64,000 nucleotides of DNA from Hydrogenophaga sp040372165 (lineage in GTDB: Bacteria; Pseudomonadota; Gammaproteobacteria; Burkholderiales; Burkholderiaceae_C): NCBI RefSeq assembly GCF_040372165.1, contig NZ_BAABWG010000003.1:372001-436000 (forward strand), written 5' to 3'. Position 1 is the stretch's first letter. Each line of letters starts with the position of its first letter. The notes beneath the pieces are model-generated. The model was given only the letters and a program-made list of their open reading frames with translations, did not search any database and had not been told where the DNA came from. Shown one piece after another: positions 16,362-24,966 of the stretch. Both the position numbers and the translations under genes were made by a program.

Positions 16362-17789
16362 TCAACCCCCGAGCGCGAACTGCGCTTTGGCTTGGGCGCC
16401 AAGAAGTTCGTAGCGGCTTTGGAGCACTTGCTGGTCAGCCTCCAGCAGCGCCAGTTGCGCTTGTAGCAGTTCGGCACGGCCAAGCAGGCCCGCTACCAGT
16501 TGGGCACGCGCGCTCTCTTGTTCAGCTATGCAGCGCCGCTGCTCGGCCTCGGCCGATGCCACTCGCTCGCGCTGGGCTTGTGTTGTGCTCAGCGCTATCT
16601 CGACCTCTGCCAGTGCCGACACCACGGTCTTTCTATACATGGCGTGCCGCTCGTCCATTTCGGCAACTGCATGGTGGGTCCGGGCTTCGTGCATCCCGCC
16701 GTCGAACACTGACCCGTGCACCGCTGCCTGAAACAACCAGTCGAGCGCTGTCGTCGTGAGCCATCGCGCCAGTGATTCACTGACGAGGCCGCTTCTGCCC
16801 GTCAGTGTCAACGAGGGAAATCGCTCCAACCGAGTGGCCCTGGCCTCCAGATAGGCGGACTGAACTCGCTGCCAGGCTGCGGCCACGTCAGCTCGGCGCC
16901 CTATGACCTCGGCAGGCAATCTGGGGGGTAGCACACCTGTCATGTCGAGCTGTTCAAAGTACCGTGCATGGGTGGTCAGTTCCGTGGCGTCGGGTGCCTG
17001 ATCCAACAAAACGGCCAGCCGGACCTGCGTGTTCTGCCGTTGCGATTGCACGTCGCGCAAATGATCGCGGGAGTGCGCGAGCTGGCGTTCAGCTTCCAGC
17101 CATTCGTGTTGCGCTATCAGGCCGGCGCTTAGCTTCTCACCTTGCATTCTCAGCGCCTGGGTCAGCAGCGCTTCGCTGCGGCGAGCCAGTGTCGCCCTTT
17201 GTTGATGCAGCCGGTACTCTGCATAAGCTTGCAAGGTTTCGTGCACCAGCCATTGCCGCAGCCCTTGCTTATCGGCCGCGCTTGCTTGCTGCTCGGCCTG
17301 CGCGGCCCGAGCTTCCAGGCCAAGCCGGCCCAGCCAGTCGAATTCATAGCGCGCTTCTAGCGTCAGGCCGTAGCGGCTGTTCCGGTCGGGCGGCAGTGTC
17401 ACGGGCCTCCCGTTGGCGTCTTCGACAGTCGAGCCGGGCACTCGTTCGTGTGCTGCGCTCACGCTTGCATCCAGCTGCCACTTGCGGTCAGCTTGCGTGG
17501 TCCTCACCATGGCCCGCGCCTGGCGAAGGCGGGCTTCGGCTGCATGCAAATCGGCATTGCGCGTGAGCACAGCTTCAATGATGCGGTTGAGGTCCTCATC
17601 GTTCAGCGCGCGCCACCATCGCTCATCCGGTGGTTGGTGGGAGGGGTTGGTTGGCTGCTGGGTGGTATTGGGCGCGAACGACCAGGCCTCGGGTGGCTCG
17701 GTCGGTTCAGGTGGAGGCACCGGTGGTGCTGCACAGCCCACGACAAGCGCCGGTAGAGCCAGGGACATCAACCATGCTCGCATGCTCAT
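16362..17789 (-). CDS. TolC/NodT-family outer-membrane efflux lipoprotein
   Basis: 475-aa outer-membrane channel of a tripartite efflux pump. The start MSMRAWLMSLALPALVVGC gives a lipoprotein Cys19, followed by a Pro-rich linker. Paired long helical repeats of the OEP fold are visible (RNADLHAAEARLRQARAMV and the corresponding C-terminal half with ELLQAQLALLEADQQVLQ). It is the last gene of the permease-ATPase-adaptor-channel operon, 53 bp after the adaptor. It would form the exit duct for the DevBCA-like pump. Confidence 0.88.
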   Translation of the reverse strand: MSMRAWLMSLALPALVVGCAAPPVPPPEPTEPPEAWSFAPNTTQQPTNPSHQPPDERWWRALNDEDLNRIIEAVLTRNADLHAAEARLRQARAMVRTTQADRKWQLDASVSAAHERVPGSTVEDANGRPVTLPPDRNSRYGLTLEARYEFDWLGRLGLEARAAQAEQQASAADKQGLRQWLVHETLQAYAEYRLHQQRATLARRSEALLTQALRMQGEKLSAGLIAQHEWLEAERQLAHSRDHLRDVQSQRQNTQVRLAVLLDQAPDATELTTHARYFEQLDMTGVLPPRLPAEVIGRRADVAAAWQRVQSAYLEARATRLERFPSLTLTGRSGLVSESLARWLTTTALDWLFQAAVHGSVFDGGMHEARTHHAVAEMDERHAMYRKTVVSALAEVEIALSTTQAQRERVASAEAEQRRCIAEQESARAQLVAGLLGRAELLQAQLALLEADQQVLQSRYELLGAQAKAQFALGG

Positions 17790-17842
17790 GCCATTGTTCC
17801 TTTTTTGAGTGAGTGGTTGGAAGTCGGCGCTTGAACCGACAC

Positions 17843-18775
17843 TCACGCGCCGGCGAAACGGACGATGACGCGCTGTCCGATCAGCAGCGCGTCCGCACGT
17901 TCCAGCGTGAGCACGACTTCCAGTACCCGGTTGTCCTGCCGTTCTGTTGGGTCATCGCTTGGGGTTCGCTCCCCCACGACGTGGCCGATGCGGGTGACTT
18001 TTCCGTGCCAGGTTTTTTCGGGCTTGGCTTCCAGGGTGATGTGAGCGTCCTGCCCCAGCGTCACTGCGTCTAGGTATTGCTCCTCAAGTTCCGCTCTGAC
18101 GATTCTGGGCGCGTCGGGGACGAAGAGGAACAATGGAGTGACGTTCAAGGTGCTGACGCCATTACCGGGCCTGGCATTGCGCTGGATGATTCTGCCCGCC
18201 AAGGGAGCGACGATCTTGCGTTCTTCCATGGCTTGCTCGGCGAGGCTTTGTCTGGCACGCGCGGTTTGGATTGCCGCCTCCGCTGCTTGCCATGTGGCCT
18301 TGGCATGAGCATGTGTGTCGTGGGCTTGATCGAGTTCCTGCCGTGGCACCAGCAGTTTTGCGGCCAGAGGCTCCAGGCGGGAGACTTCCCGCGCTGCTGC
18401 TTGCAGAGACACTCGTGCCGCTTTGGCTTGCATTTCGATTTCCCGGGTCTCGTGGCTTGCCAGGGCCAGGCTGCGACGTGTCAGTTCGTCGTCGAGGGTG
18501 GCCAGCAGTTGCCGGGCCCGAACTCTTTCGCCTTCTTCGACCAGTACTTTTTCGATGATGCCGTCATGTCTCGCTGCCAATCGAATGACGCCGCCCTCTA
18601 CGTCGACCCGGCCCTTTGCGCTGGCTGTGTATGTCGGGTGGGTTGGCGCTTCGGCCTTTGGCGATGGGGCCGGTTCGCGTTCGCTGCAGCCCTGAAGCGT
18701 GAAGGCAAGCGAGATCAGCCAAGCTGCAAAGAGAAGCTTGTTGGCGGGTGTCGAGTCCGGGTTATGAAGTGGCAT
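17843..18775 (-). CDS. HlyD-family periplasmic adaptor (DevB-like)
   Basis: 310-aa membrane-fusion protein linking the inner-membrane ABC transporter to the outer-membrane channel. The N-terminus ends in lipobox TLQGC (Cys30). Lipoyl-type halves (RHDGIIEKVLVEEGERVRAR and IVAPLAGRIIQRNARPG) flank a coiled-coil hairpin at about residues 90-190. Its start overlaps the end of the ATPase gene by 14 bp, implying translational coupling. The lipoprotein anchoring differs from the usual DevB transmembrane anchor. Confidence 0.88.
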   Translation of the reverse strand: MPLHNPDSTPANKLLFAAWLISLAFTLQGCSEREPAPSPKAEAPTHPTYTASAKGRVDVEGGVIRLAARHDGIIEKVLVEEGERVRARQLLATLDDELTRRSLALASHETREIEMQAKAARVSLQAAAREVSRLEPLAAKLLVPRQELDQAHDTHAHAKATWQAAEAAIQTARARQSLAEQAMEERKIVAPLAGRIIQRNARPGNGVSTLNVTPLFLFVPDAPRIVRAELEEQYLDAVTLGQDAHITLEAKPEKTWHGKVTRIGHVVGERTPSDDPTERQDNRVLEVVLTLERADALLIGQRVIVRFAGA

Positions 18776-19496
18776 GTGGATTGTCCTTGGATGGGTGGTT
18801 AGGGGCCGTTGTTGCGGTGTCCCGCACGACCTCGCCATCTTCGAGTTCGATGACGCGGTCGGCGTGGGATAGCAGGCGGGGGTCGTGTGTGACGCCCAGC
18901 ACGGTAGCGCCGTGGTCGCGGGTGATGCGCTTGAGCAGCTCGATGACGATTTCGCCGTTCACCTTGTCCAGGGCGGATGTGGGCTCGTCGGCGAAGATCA
19001 TTTCAGGGTTTTTAACCAATGCTCGTGCTATTGCGACACGCTGCTTTTCGCCGCCTGAAAGTTCGGCAGGGCGTAAGTGGCTTCGTGGTTCGAGACCCAC
19101 TTCTTGCAGGGCTTTTTTTGCGCGCTGGTGGGCCTCTGTGCTACTCACGCCCAGGTATTGCAGGGGGAGGGCGACGTTTTCGTGGGCGGTGAGTGCGTTG
19201 AAGAGGTTGAAGCCCTGAAAGACGAATCCGCAATGTTCGAGCCGGAAGCGGTCGAGCGCGTTTTCGTTTTGCGCCCATAGATTGACGCCGAGGGCGCGTA
19301 CCTCCCCTTGGTCAGGCCGAAGGAGTCCTGAGAGCATGGACAGCAGGGTGCTTTTGCCTGACCCTGATGGTCCGACGATCAGCGTCAGTTTTCCGGGCAC
19401 AACCTCGATGGTGGTGTTCTTGATCACTTGCTGACATATTTTTCCGCTGACGAAGGCCTTGGAGATGCTGTTTGCAACCAGTGTGTGTGAGTGCAT
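18762..19496 (-). CDS. ABC transporter ATP-binding protein (DevA/LolD-like)
   Basis: 244-aa ATPase with Walker A LIVGPSGSGKSTLLS, Q-loop GFVFQGFNLFNAL, signature LSGGEKQRVAIARAL, Walker B IFADEPTSALD and switch His in VLGVTHDPRL. This is the MacB/LolD/DevA branch, which drives periplasm-to-outside export rather than uptake. It lies 13 bp after the permease gene and overlaps the adaptor gene. Confidence 0.92.
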   Translation of the reverse strand: MHSHTLVANSISKAFVSGKICQQVIKNTTIEVVPGKLTLIVGPSGSGKSTLLSMLSGLLRPDQGEVRALGVNLWAQNENALDRFRLEHCGFVFQGFNLFNALTAHENVALPLQYLGVSSTEAHQRAKKALQEVGLEPRSHLRPAELSGGEKQRVAIARALVKNPEMIFADEPTSALDKVNGEIVIELLKRITRDHGATVLGVTHDPRLLSHADRVIELEDGEVVRDTATTAPNHPSKDNPHATS

Positions 19497-19509
19497 TCGG
19501 TGTGCCCTT

Positions 19510-20634
19510 TCAGCGCAACAGGGAAGCGGGCTGGGCGCGCAGCAACGGGCGCAGAGAGATCAGGCCCGAGATGGCTGAGATGAGGAGGAGCAGGATGGCT
19601 ACGCTCACCAACATCCACCAAGGAAAGCTCATTGAGATTCGCCAGGTATGCCCGAGCCAAGCGGTCAGTCCGGTCAGGGCCGCTGTAATGGCCAGTCCCA
19701 TGACGCCGACCCACAGTGCTTGTTCGATGACGATCGCCCGCAATGAGCGCAGCGGTACGCCCAGCGCCCGCATTGCTGCGTACTCCTTGATGGACGCCAT
19801 GATGGCGCCTGACAAGGTTTGGCTGGTGATGACGATGCCTACGATCAGTGCTAGCAGTGAAGCGAAACCGGTGCCAATGCCGGAGCCGGACTCTAGCAAC
19901 CAGTACGCCTGCGATTGCACTGAGAGCTCATCAGCCAGCCATACGCTGTATTGCGGGGTCTGGCGCTGGTCAGCGATGTCTCGGGCCACGGCAGCCGCAT
20001 CGTATCCAGGCCGTACGCTGATCAGGTAGAACGTAACGTGGTTTCCCTCGGACGGTGATATCGAGCGTGCTGTGGCGAAAGAGGTGACAACGTTTGCTCC
20101 GCCGATGGCGCGCAGTCCTTCCACTATGCCTGCGATGCGCGCGCGTTTGCCGTTGATCTCCACCACTGTTCCGATGCTGGCGTCCAGTTTTCCAAGGTCG
20201 GCAGCGTCGATCAGCATGGCGTCCGGCTCGCGCAGCAGGCTGCGCTGTTCCGGGGTGAGCAGCTCGCTCAGCGCCAGGGATCGGTGGGATGTGTCGATTG
20301 CGTTGATCAAAACCGATACCGGGACGCCGTCGTCGCGACGGAGGTCGCCATAGGCATATAGATACGGCTCCACTCGGCTGACCCCCGGGTGCATCCAGGC
20401 GCGTGAAGCGCTGGCGGGGTTGACGGGGCGCCCGAGGTCGACGCTCTGTGTATTGCGAAAGCCCAACCATAGGTCTGCGGAAGACTGGTCGATGATCACC
20501 GAGACTGTGCCGAACATGCCGAGCAGCAGAGCCAGTTGAACTGTCAGAAGCAGACCCGCGAAAGTCACTGCCAATACCGCGGCCAAGTAGCGTCGCCATT
20601 CGTGAACCAGACTGGCACGTGCCACTGAAATCAT
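19510..20634 (-). CDS. ABC transporter permease (DevC/FtsX-like)
   Basis: 374-aa permease with one N-terminal transmembrane helix (about residues 17-38), a large periplasmic domain (about 40-240) and three C-terminal helices, the MacB-type topology. SVARASLVHEWRRYLAAVLAV and the C-terminal SLRPLLRAQPASLL are typical of DevC proteins. It is the first gene of the efflux operon and its upstream region carries a dyad shared with the tetR promoter. The exported compound is unknown. Confidence 0.85.
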   Translation of the reverse strand: MISVARASLVHEWRRYLAAVLAVTFAGLLLTVQLALLLGMFGTVSVIIDQSSADLWLGFRNTQSVDLGRPVNPASASRAWMHPGVSRVEPYLYAYGDLRRDDGVPVSVLINAIDTSHRSLALSELLTPEQRSLLREPDAMLIDAADLGKLDASIGTVVEINGKRARIAGIVEGLRAIGGANVVTSFATARSISPSEGNHVTFYLISVRPGYDAAAVARDIADQRQTPQYSVWLADELSVQSQAYWLLESGSGIGTGFASLLALIVGIVITSQTLSGAIMASIKEYAAMRALGVPLRSLRAIVIEQALWVGVMGLAITAALTGLTAWLGHTWRISMSFPWWMLVSVAILLLLISAISGLISLRPLLRAQPASLLR

Positions 20635-20681
20635 GTGTCGTCTCCGGCGATGTGGCTTCTGCTGTTGGGATTTTGTTGAGA

Positions 20682-20700
20682 AAACGGAGTAGTTCGTCTA
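20682..20700. promoter_or_regulatory. Candidate TetR operator at the efflux operon
   Basis: AAACGGAGTAGTTCGTCTA contains the imperfect dyad ACGGAGTAGTTCGT. It matches the 19-bp site at the tetR promoter at 16 of 19 positions. It lies 48-66 bp upstream of the permease start. No third copy was noticed elsewhere in the window. Confidence 0.6.
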
Positions 20701-20738
20701 AGAAAAATAGAGTTGCGCGTCATGGTGTTTTTTTGCCG

Positions 20739-21329
20739 TCAAGCAAGAATGAAGGTTTTGAAGAGATCGGCGATGGCGCGTGCCGTGCGGTTGGGGCGGC
20801 TCAGCGCGCCCAACTCGCTGTCGAAGCTTAGGCCTGAGAAGATGGCAAGCACGATATCTGCTGTGCCGGCGGTGTCCAGGTCCTTTCGCACCCATCCTTC
20901 CTCTTGTCCGCGTGTGAGTTCGCAGGTCAAAGTGGCTCGCAGTTCAGCGTCGAAAGCTAGCAGCCTTTCCTTTCCGTGTGGGTCTCGAGCGAGTTCCAGC
21001 CAGCTGTCCGTTCCGAGCCCGAAGGTGCTGACCTGAAGCATGCTGGTCAGCTCGCCTGGCTTGACGCGCGCCATCCATTTCAGGCCCTCTTTCGTTGCCA
21101 GGGATCGCACCTGCTCTCTGTGATTGGCGAATTCGATCTCAGCAATAGCGTCTATCATGGCGCGCTTGTCGGGGAAGTACCGGAACACCGTGCCAGCGCT
21201 CAGCGACGCCTCGGCACAAATGTCTTCGGTGCGCGCCAAGTGGAACCCCTTGAGTCGAAACACGCGCGCGGCGGCAACCAGGATTTCTTCCTTGCGCCTC
21301 TCATGCAAGCCTTCGTCTTTTTTCCGCAT
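20739..21329 (-). CDS. TetR-family transcriptional repressor
   Basis: 196-aa regulator. The helix-turn-helix is at about residues 30-52 (TEDICAEASLSAGTVFRYFP), followed by the DKRAMIDAI helix, with a divergent C-terminal ligand domain. The start MRKKDEGLHERRKEE is chosen. An upstream extension in the frame would read through the promoter. It lies directly upstream of the efflux operon on the same strand. The near-identical dyads at both promoters suggest it represses itself and the pump. Confidence 0.88.
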   Translation of the reverse strand: MRKKDEGLHERRKEEILVAAARVFRLKGFHLARTEDICAEASLSAGTVFRYFPDKRAMIDAIAEIEFANHREQVRSLATKEGLKWMARVKPGELTSMLQVSTFGLGTDSWLELARDPHGKERLLAFDAELRATLTCELTRGQEEGWVRKDLDTAGTADIVLAIFSGLSFDSELGALSRPNRTARAIADLFKTFILA

Positions 21330-21344
21330 GTCGTTGGTATTTAT

Positions 21345-21363
21345 AAACGGAGTATTCAGTCTA
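21345..21363. promoter_or_regulatory. Candidate TetR operator at the tetR promoter
   Basis: AAACGGAGTATTCAGTCTA contains the dyad ACGGAGTATTCAGT, in which AC-GA-TA-TC-GT positions are symmetric. It lies 15 bp upstream of the start codon, immediately downstream of the predicted -10 hexamer, a classic position for autorepression. Confidence 0.6.
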
Positions 21364-21391
21364 ATATATTTGATGTTCGGGCGTTGTGCAA
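21363..21391 (-). promoter_or_regulatory. Sigma-70-type promoter of the tetR gene
   Basis: On the minus strand TTGCAC (21391-21386) is followed after 17 bp by TATATT (21368-21363). Hexamers and spacing fit sigma-70 well, and the operator begins right after the -10. Confidence 0.6.
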
Positions 21392-21647
21392 GCTCCCAGC
21401 GTGACAAGGTGGTCGCAACGGCCAGGGCGCTGGAGCGAGGACCACGAGATAGCCAGTGCGCGCGGGAGAGGTTTTACATGATCTCTCATGCGCCGAGCGT
21501 GACGCGTGCGGTAGTCGCTCGATGAGGCCCAAGTCAGGGACTCGCCCTGGCCATCGCGCCATGTGCCCCACGCGGCAAGGTCCCCGGCGTGGGCGTGCAG
21601 AGCTTCCCCAAGAGCTGGCGCCGGAGGCGCCGCGGGGGGGTCTTATT

Positions 21648-21842
21648 TCACTCTTGTTTCATCGGGCAGGTGTTGAAGCCCAGCAATGCGTAGGGAGGGC
21701 ACCAGCCCATCAGGCCGGTGGCCAGAGGCACCACGCCGATGTAGCCCCACATGCCGATGGTCTCGGTGGCTGCGGCCACCATGAGGCCGGCGCCCACAGC
21801 GATGCGCAGGATGCGGTCAATGCCGCCAACGTTCTGTTTCAT
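21648..21842 (-). CDS. DUF2892 small membrane protein
   Basis: 64-aa protein starting MKQNVGGIDRILRIAVG, the characteristic opening of the DUF2892/YgaP membrane-domain family. Two hydrophobic helices and the family ending WCPPYALLGFNTCP with two Cys are visible. Members are often next to rhodanese or sulfur genes. Here a Crp/Fnr regulator is upstream and a consensus Crp-type site lies about 120 bp before the start. Function unknown. Confidence 0.85.
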   Translation of the reverse strand: MKQNVGGIDRILRIAVGAGLMVAAATETIGMWGYIGVVPLATGLMGWCPPYALLGFNTCPMKQE

Positions 21843-21961
21843 GATCAAGACTCCTTCAGAAGGTGTGCGCCAGCAGTGGTGCACCAGATTGATTCGACGT
21901 CCAAAGGTTGGTCATTTCCCCTTGGCTGTGTTTCATTGGACACCTGGGGCTCTGACAAGTA

Positions 21962-21977
21962 TGTGACCTGAGTCACA
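21962..21977. promoter_or_regulatory. Consensus Crp-type palindrome
   Basis: TGTGACCTGAGTCACA matches TGTGA-N6-TCACA exactly, with further symmetry outside (TA...TA). It overlaps the 3' end of the Crp/Fnr gene and lies upstream of the DUF2892 gene. It is the natural candidate site for the regulator encoded next to it. Confidence 0.6.
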
Positions 21978-22641
21978 TAGTGTTCACTTCGCCCTGTCGG
22001 GTACTGGCGACCTGGCGCAAGGCGGCGCTGTTCTTGATGTCGATGCATTCGCGAGAGAGCTCCACCAGCCCGTCGCGTTCAAAGCGCCGCAACAGGCGGG
22101 TGACCATTTCGCGCACGGTGCCCAGTTCGTCTGCCAGGGCCTGGTGGGTGATGCGCACTTGCTGTCCGTGACCGAGCAAGGTGTTGGCCAGTCGCGCATC
22201 GAGCTTCTGGAATGCGATGGCTTCGATCAGACCTGTCAGATCGGCCATGCGCGCGGCGTACAGGCCCAGCACGAAGTCCCGAAAACGCTGGTTGCTCAAA
22301 GCGTCCTGAAAGGGTGCAGGTGAGAGCAAGGTCAAACGCGTGGCGCGGGTGGCCACACCATGGGCACTCAAGGGTTGATGGGCGAACAGGCCAGCGGACG
22401 AAACCAGGCACATTTCGCCCGGTTGAACACGGTAGAGCTCCAGTTCGCGACCGTTGGGAGATGATCGCGAAACGCGAACTTCTCCCTCGAGCACCATCGG
22501 AAAGCCCTGGCAGGTCTCATGTTCCCGAAACAGAACGGTTCCTGCCGGCACCTCCATGACGGCCAGCGAGTCCACCAGTTCGGGCAGCTCGGACATGGCG
22601 GGGTACAGGTCAATCAGTTCCTGGGCGGTAGGGCTTGGCAT
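21973..22641 (-). CDS. Crp/Fnr-family transcriptional regulator
   Basis: 222-aa regulator. A cyclic-nucleotide-binding-type beta roll occupies about residues 10-130 (VPAGTVLFREHETCQGFPMV) and the C-terminal winged helix-turn-helix about 150-210 (ITHQALADELGTVREMVTRL). It lacks the N-terminal Cys cluster of oxygen-sensing FNR. The start MPSPTAQELIDLYP is chosen because the frame further upstream has no family character. It is divergent from cytochrome b561, with a consensus palindrome at its own 3' end. The effector is unknown. Confidence 0.88.
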   Translation of the reverse strand: MPSPTAQELIDLYPAMSELPELVDSLAVMEVPAGTVLFREHETCQGFPMVLEGEVRVSRSSPNGRELELYRVQPGEMCLVSSAGLFAHQPLSAHGVATRATRLTLLSPAPFQDALSNQRFRDFVLGLYAARMADLTGLIEAIAFQKLDARLANTLLGHGQQVRITHQALADELGTVREMVTRLLRRFERDGLVELSRECIDIKNSAALRQVASTRQGEVNTM

Positions 22642-22764
22642 GGGCGCATTGTAGGCGGCTGGTTCACGCCTGCGCCCGGGGTTTCCCTGACACCCTGGGG
22701 CGCGTTCATGCCGCTGAATGTGAGAATCGCTCTCAAGGTGATTCGAACGGTTGGAATTTGTTCC

Positions 22765-22779
22765 TTCAAAATTTTTGAA
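22765..22779. promoter_or_regulatory. Perfect 15-bp palindrome upstream of cytochrome b561
   Basis: TTCAAAATTTTTGAA is a perfect inverted repeat, nested in a wider TTGTTC-N13-GAACAA dyad (22758-22782). It lies in the intergenic region between the Crp/Fnr gene and cytochrome b561, 58 bp before the latter's start. It may be an operator; the factor is unknown. Confidence 0.35.
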
Positions 22780-22837
22780 CAAAAGCTTCAAGCCCGTGCA
22801 TCCAGCGAACGGTTGGGGCTCCCTACACTTTCGACTT

Positions 22838-23413
22838 ATGAATACCGCATCCGCCCCTGTCAACAGCGCTTCGGCGCGCTACCACCCCGTCTCGGTGCTG
22901 TTGCATTGGGTGCTGGGTCTGGCCCTGATCGCGATCTTTGCATTGGGCATCTACATGCATGAGCTGCCGTTCTCGCCGCAGCGACTGAAACTCTACAACT
23001 GGCACAAATGGGCAGGCATCACGGTGCTGACGCTCTCCTTTGTTCGCCTGTTCTGGCGTCTGCTTGTGCCGCCGCCTGCCTTGCCGCAAAGCATGGTCGA
23101 TGCCATGCCTGCCTGGCAGCACATGGCGCACAAGCTGACGCATGTCGGCCTGTATCTGCTGTTCTTTGCGGTGCCGCTGGTGGGCTGGGCGTACAGCTCT
23201 GCTGCCGGTTTCCAGGTCGTGTTGTTTGGCGTGCTGCCGCTGCCGGATTTTGTCCCGACCAGCGAGGGCCTGGCCGACGTACTCAAGGAAGCCCATGAAG
23301 TCCTGGCCTTTGCCATGGCGGCGCTGGTGCTCTTGCATGTGGCCGGTGCCGTCAAACACCAGGTGATCGATCGTGACGGCCTGATGAGCCGAATGGGTTT
23401 TGGCCGCTCCTGA
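22838..23413 (+). CDS. Cytochrome b561 family protein
   Basis: 191-aa inner-membrane di-haem cytochrome with four transmembrane helices. Conserved His are visible in YHPVSVLLHWVLG, NWHKWAG, MAHKLTHVGLY and LLHVAGAVKHQ. Start MNTASAP at 22838. YceI genes follow directly. b561-YceI pairs are common and may handle quinones or superoxide at the membrane, but the exact reaction is not established. Confidence 0.9.
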   Translation: MNTASAPVNSASARYHPVSVLLHWVLGLALIAIFALGIYMHELPFSPQRLKLYNWHKWAGITVLTLSFVRLFWRLLVPPPALPQSMVDAMPAWQHMAHKLTHVGLYLLFFAVPLVGWAYSSAAGFQVVLFGVLPLPDFVPTSEGLADVLKEAHEVLAFAMAALVLLHVAGAVKHQVIDRDGLMSRMGFGRS

Positions 23414-23473
23414 GGCGTTCGCCAAGGTCATGACCCGCAACAAGAAACCCTGAATATCCAAGTGAGCACATTC

Positions 23474-24082
23474 ATGTTCGAACCGACGTATCTTTCTTCC
23501 GCTCCCGGGCGCCGTTCCCTGGTGCGTTCCGGTGCCATCATGCTGGCGCTGACAGCCGCTGCCTGGCTCAACGATTCCGCGTACGCCCAGCAAGTCGTCC
23601 CGGCGCAAAGTGAAATCGGCTTTGTGAGCAAGCAGATGGGCGTGCCGGTGCAAGGCAAGTTCACCCGCTTCGAAGCCAACGTGTCATTCGACCCGGCCAA
23701 GCCGGAAGCCGCGAACATTGCGTTCACGGTGGATACCGGCAGCGCTACTCTGGGCGTCAAAGAAAGCGATGCCGAGTTGCCCAAGGCAGACTGGTTCAAT
23801 GTGTCCAAGTTTCCAAAAGCGACCTTCCAGTCCTCCAGCGTCAAGAAGACGGGGGCCAACAAGTTCGAAGTACAGGGCAAATTGACCATCAAGGGCGTGA
23901 GCAGTCCCGTGGTGGTGCCGGTCGACCTCTCGCAAAAAGGCAGCGATGCGATGGCCACAGGTGCTTTCCCGATCAAGCGCCTGACCTTCCGTATCGGTGA
24001 CAACGAATGGTCGGACACCTCCATGGTGGCTGACGAGGTTCAGGTCAAGTTCCGCATTGCATTGTCTGGCGTGGGCCAGTGA
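23474..24082 (+). CDS. YceI-family protein (copy 1)
   Basis: About 202 aa, exported (signal peptide ending near NDSAYAQQ). The YceI lipocalin-like barrel binds isoprenoid quinone-type ligands in characterised members. Seen: SEIGFVSKQMGVPVQGKFTRF and KGVSSPVVVPVDL. The start could instead be GTG 23462, as neither codon has a good ribosome binding site. It lies between cytochrome b561 and a second YceI gene. The two paralogues are quite divergent. Confidence 0.88.
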   Translation: MFEPTYLSSAPGRRSLVRSGAIMLALTAAAWLNDSAYAQQVVPAQSEIGFVSKQMGVPVQGKFTRFEANVSFDPAKPEAANIAFTVDTGSATLGVKESDAELPKADWFNVSKFPKATFQSSSVKKTGANKFEVQGKLTIKGVSSPVVVPVDLSQKGSDAMATGAFPIKRLTFRIGDNEWSDTSMVADEVQVKFRIALSGVGQ

Positions 24083-24149
24083 TTTCCCAGCGTTTGTTTG
24101 TCTGGTTTCGTTTCTCAGTTCGCACACATTTCCAACAAGGAGTTCAACC

Positions 24150-24728
24150 ATGAGCAAGAAGACCTTTATCGCCGCTGCCGCCATCGCTGCCGCCACCCTG
24201 GCCAGCGCCCCGGCCATGGCAGCCGAGTACGCCATCGATCCGTCGCATACGTTTGCCACGTTCGAGATGCCTCACTTCGGTACCTCGACCAACCGCGGTC
24301 GCTTCGACAAGAAGGAAGGCAAAGTGATGTTCGACAAGGCCGCCAAGACCGGCAGCGTTGAACTCACCATCGACATGACCTCCATCAACTCGGGCACCGC
24401 TGCTTTCGACAAGCACCTCAAGAGCCCCGACATCTTTGATGCGGAAGCCTTCCCGACCGCCACGTTCAAGGCCGACAAGCTGGTCTTCAACGGTGACGCT
24501 GTGGCCGAGGTGCCTGGCATGCTGACGCTCAAGGGCAAGACCCAGCCTGTGACCCTCAAGGCCAACAACTTCAAGTGCTATGACAACCCGATGCTCAAGC
24601 GCGAAGTGTGTGGTGGCGATTTCGAAACCACGTTTGACCGCACCGCCTTTGGCGTGGACTATGGCCTGAAGTACGGTGTTCCCAAGGAAGTCAAGGTCAT
24701 CGTTCAGGTGGAAGCCATCAAGCAGTGA
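24150..24728 (+). CDS. YceI-family protein (copy 2)
   Basis: 192-aa periplasmic protein with clear signal peptide (ending ASAPAMAA) and YceI motifs DPSHTFATFEMPHFG, FDAEAFPTATFKA and MLTLKGKTQPVTL. AAGGAG sits 8 bp before the ATG. Two Cys (FKCYDNP, REVCGGDFE) could form a disulfide. It follows copy 1 by 67 bp and ends in a strong terminator, so b561-yceI-yceI probably form one transcript. Confidence 0.92.
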   Translation: MSKKTFIAAAAIAAATLASAPAMAAEYAIDPSHTFATFEMPHFGTSTNRGRFDKKEGKVMFDKAAKTGSVELTIDMTSINSGTAAFDKHLKSPDIFDAEAFPTATFKADKLVFNGDAVAEVPGMLTLKGKTQPVTLKANNFKCYDNPMLKREVCGGDFETTFDRTAFGVDYGLKYGVPKEVKVIVQVEAIKQ

Positions 24729-24782
24729 TGTGCTGAAGCGGGTTGTCATGCGCCATGGCACCCGAGCGAAAGATGAGAGGAG

Positions 24783-24806
24783 GGCCCGCTTCGGCGGGCC
24801 TTTTTC
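24783..24806 (+). terminator. Rho-independent terminator
   Basis: GGCCCGC-TTCG-GCGGGCC followed by TTTTTC. The UUCG-type tetraloop and T-run make this a strong terminator after the second yceI gene. Confidence 0.9.
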
Positions 24807-24966
24807 GTGGGCCTTGGTTTCGGTGTGAAAACCACGCGAAGCCGGGCAATTTGCCCAAGAGCGAGGTCGCAGCACGAGTCGTCTCGAAATGCGCCAGTCG
24901 CGGCGTGACCCCTGTGCTCCGACTGTCCAGAATGCCTCACAGGTTCAACTGACATGGAGACGCATC

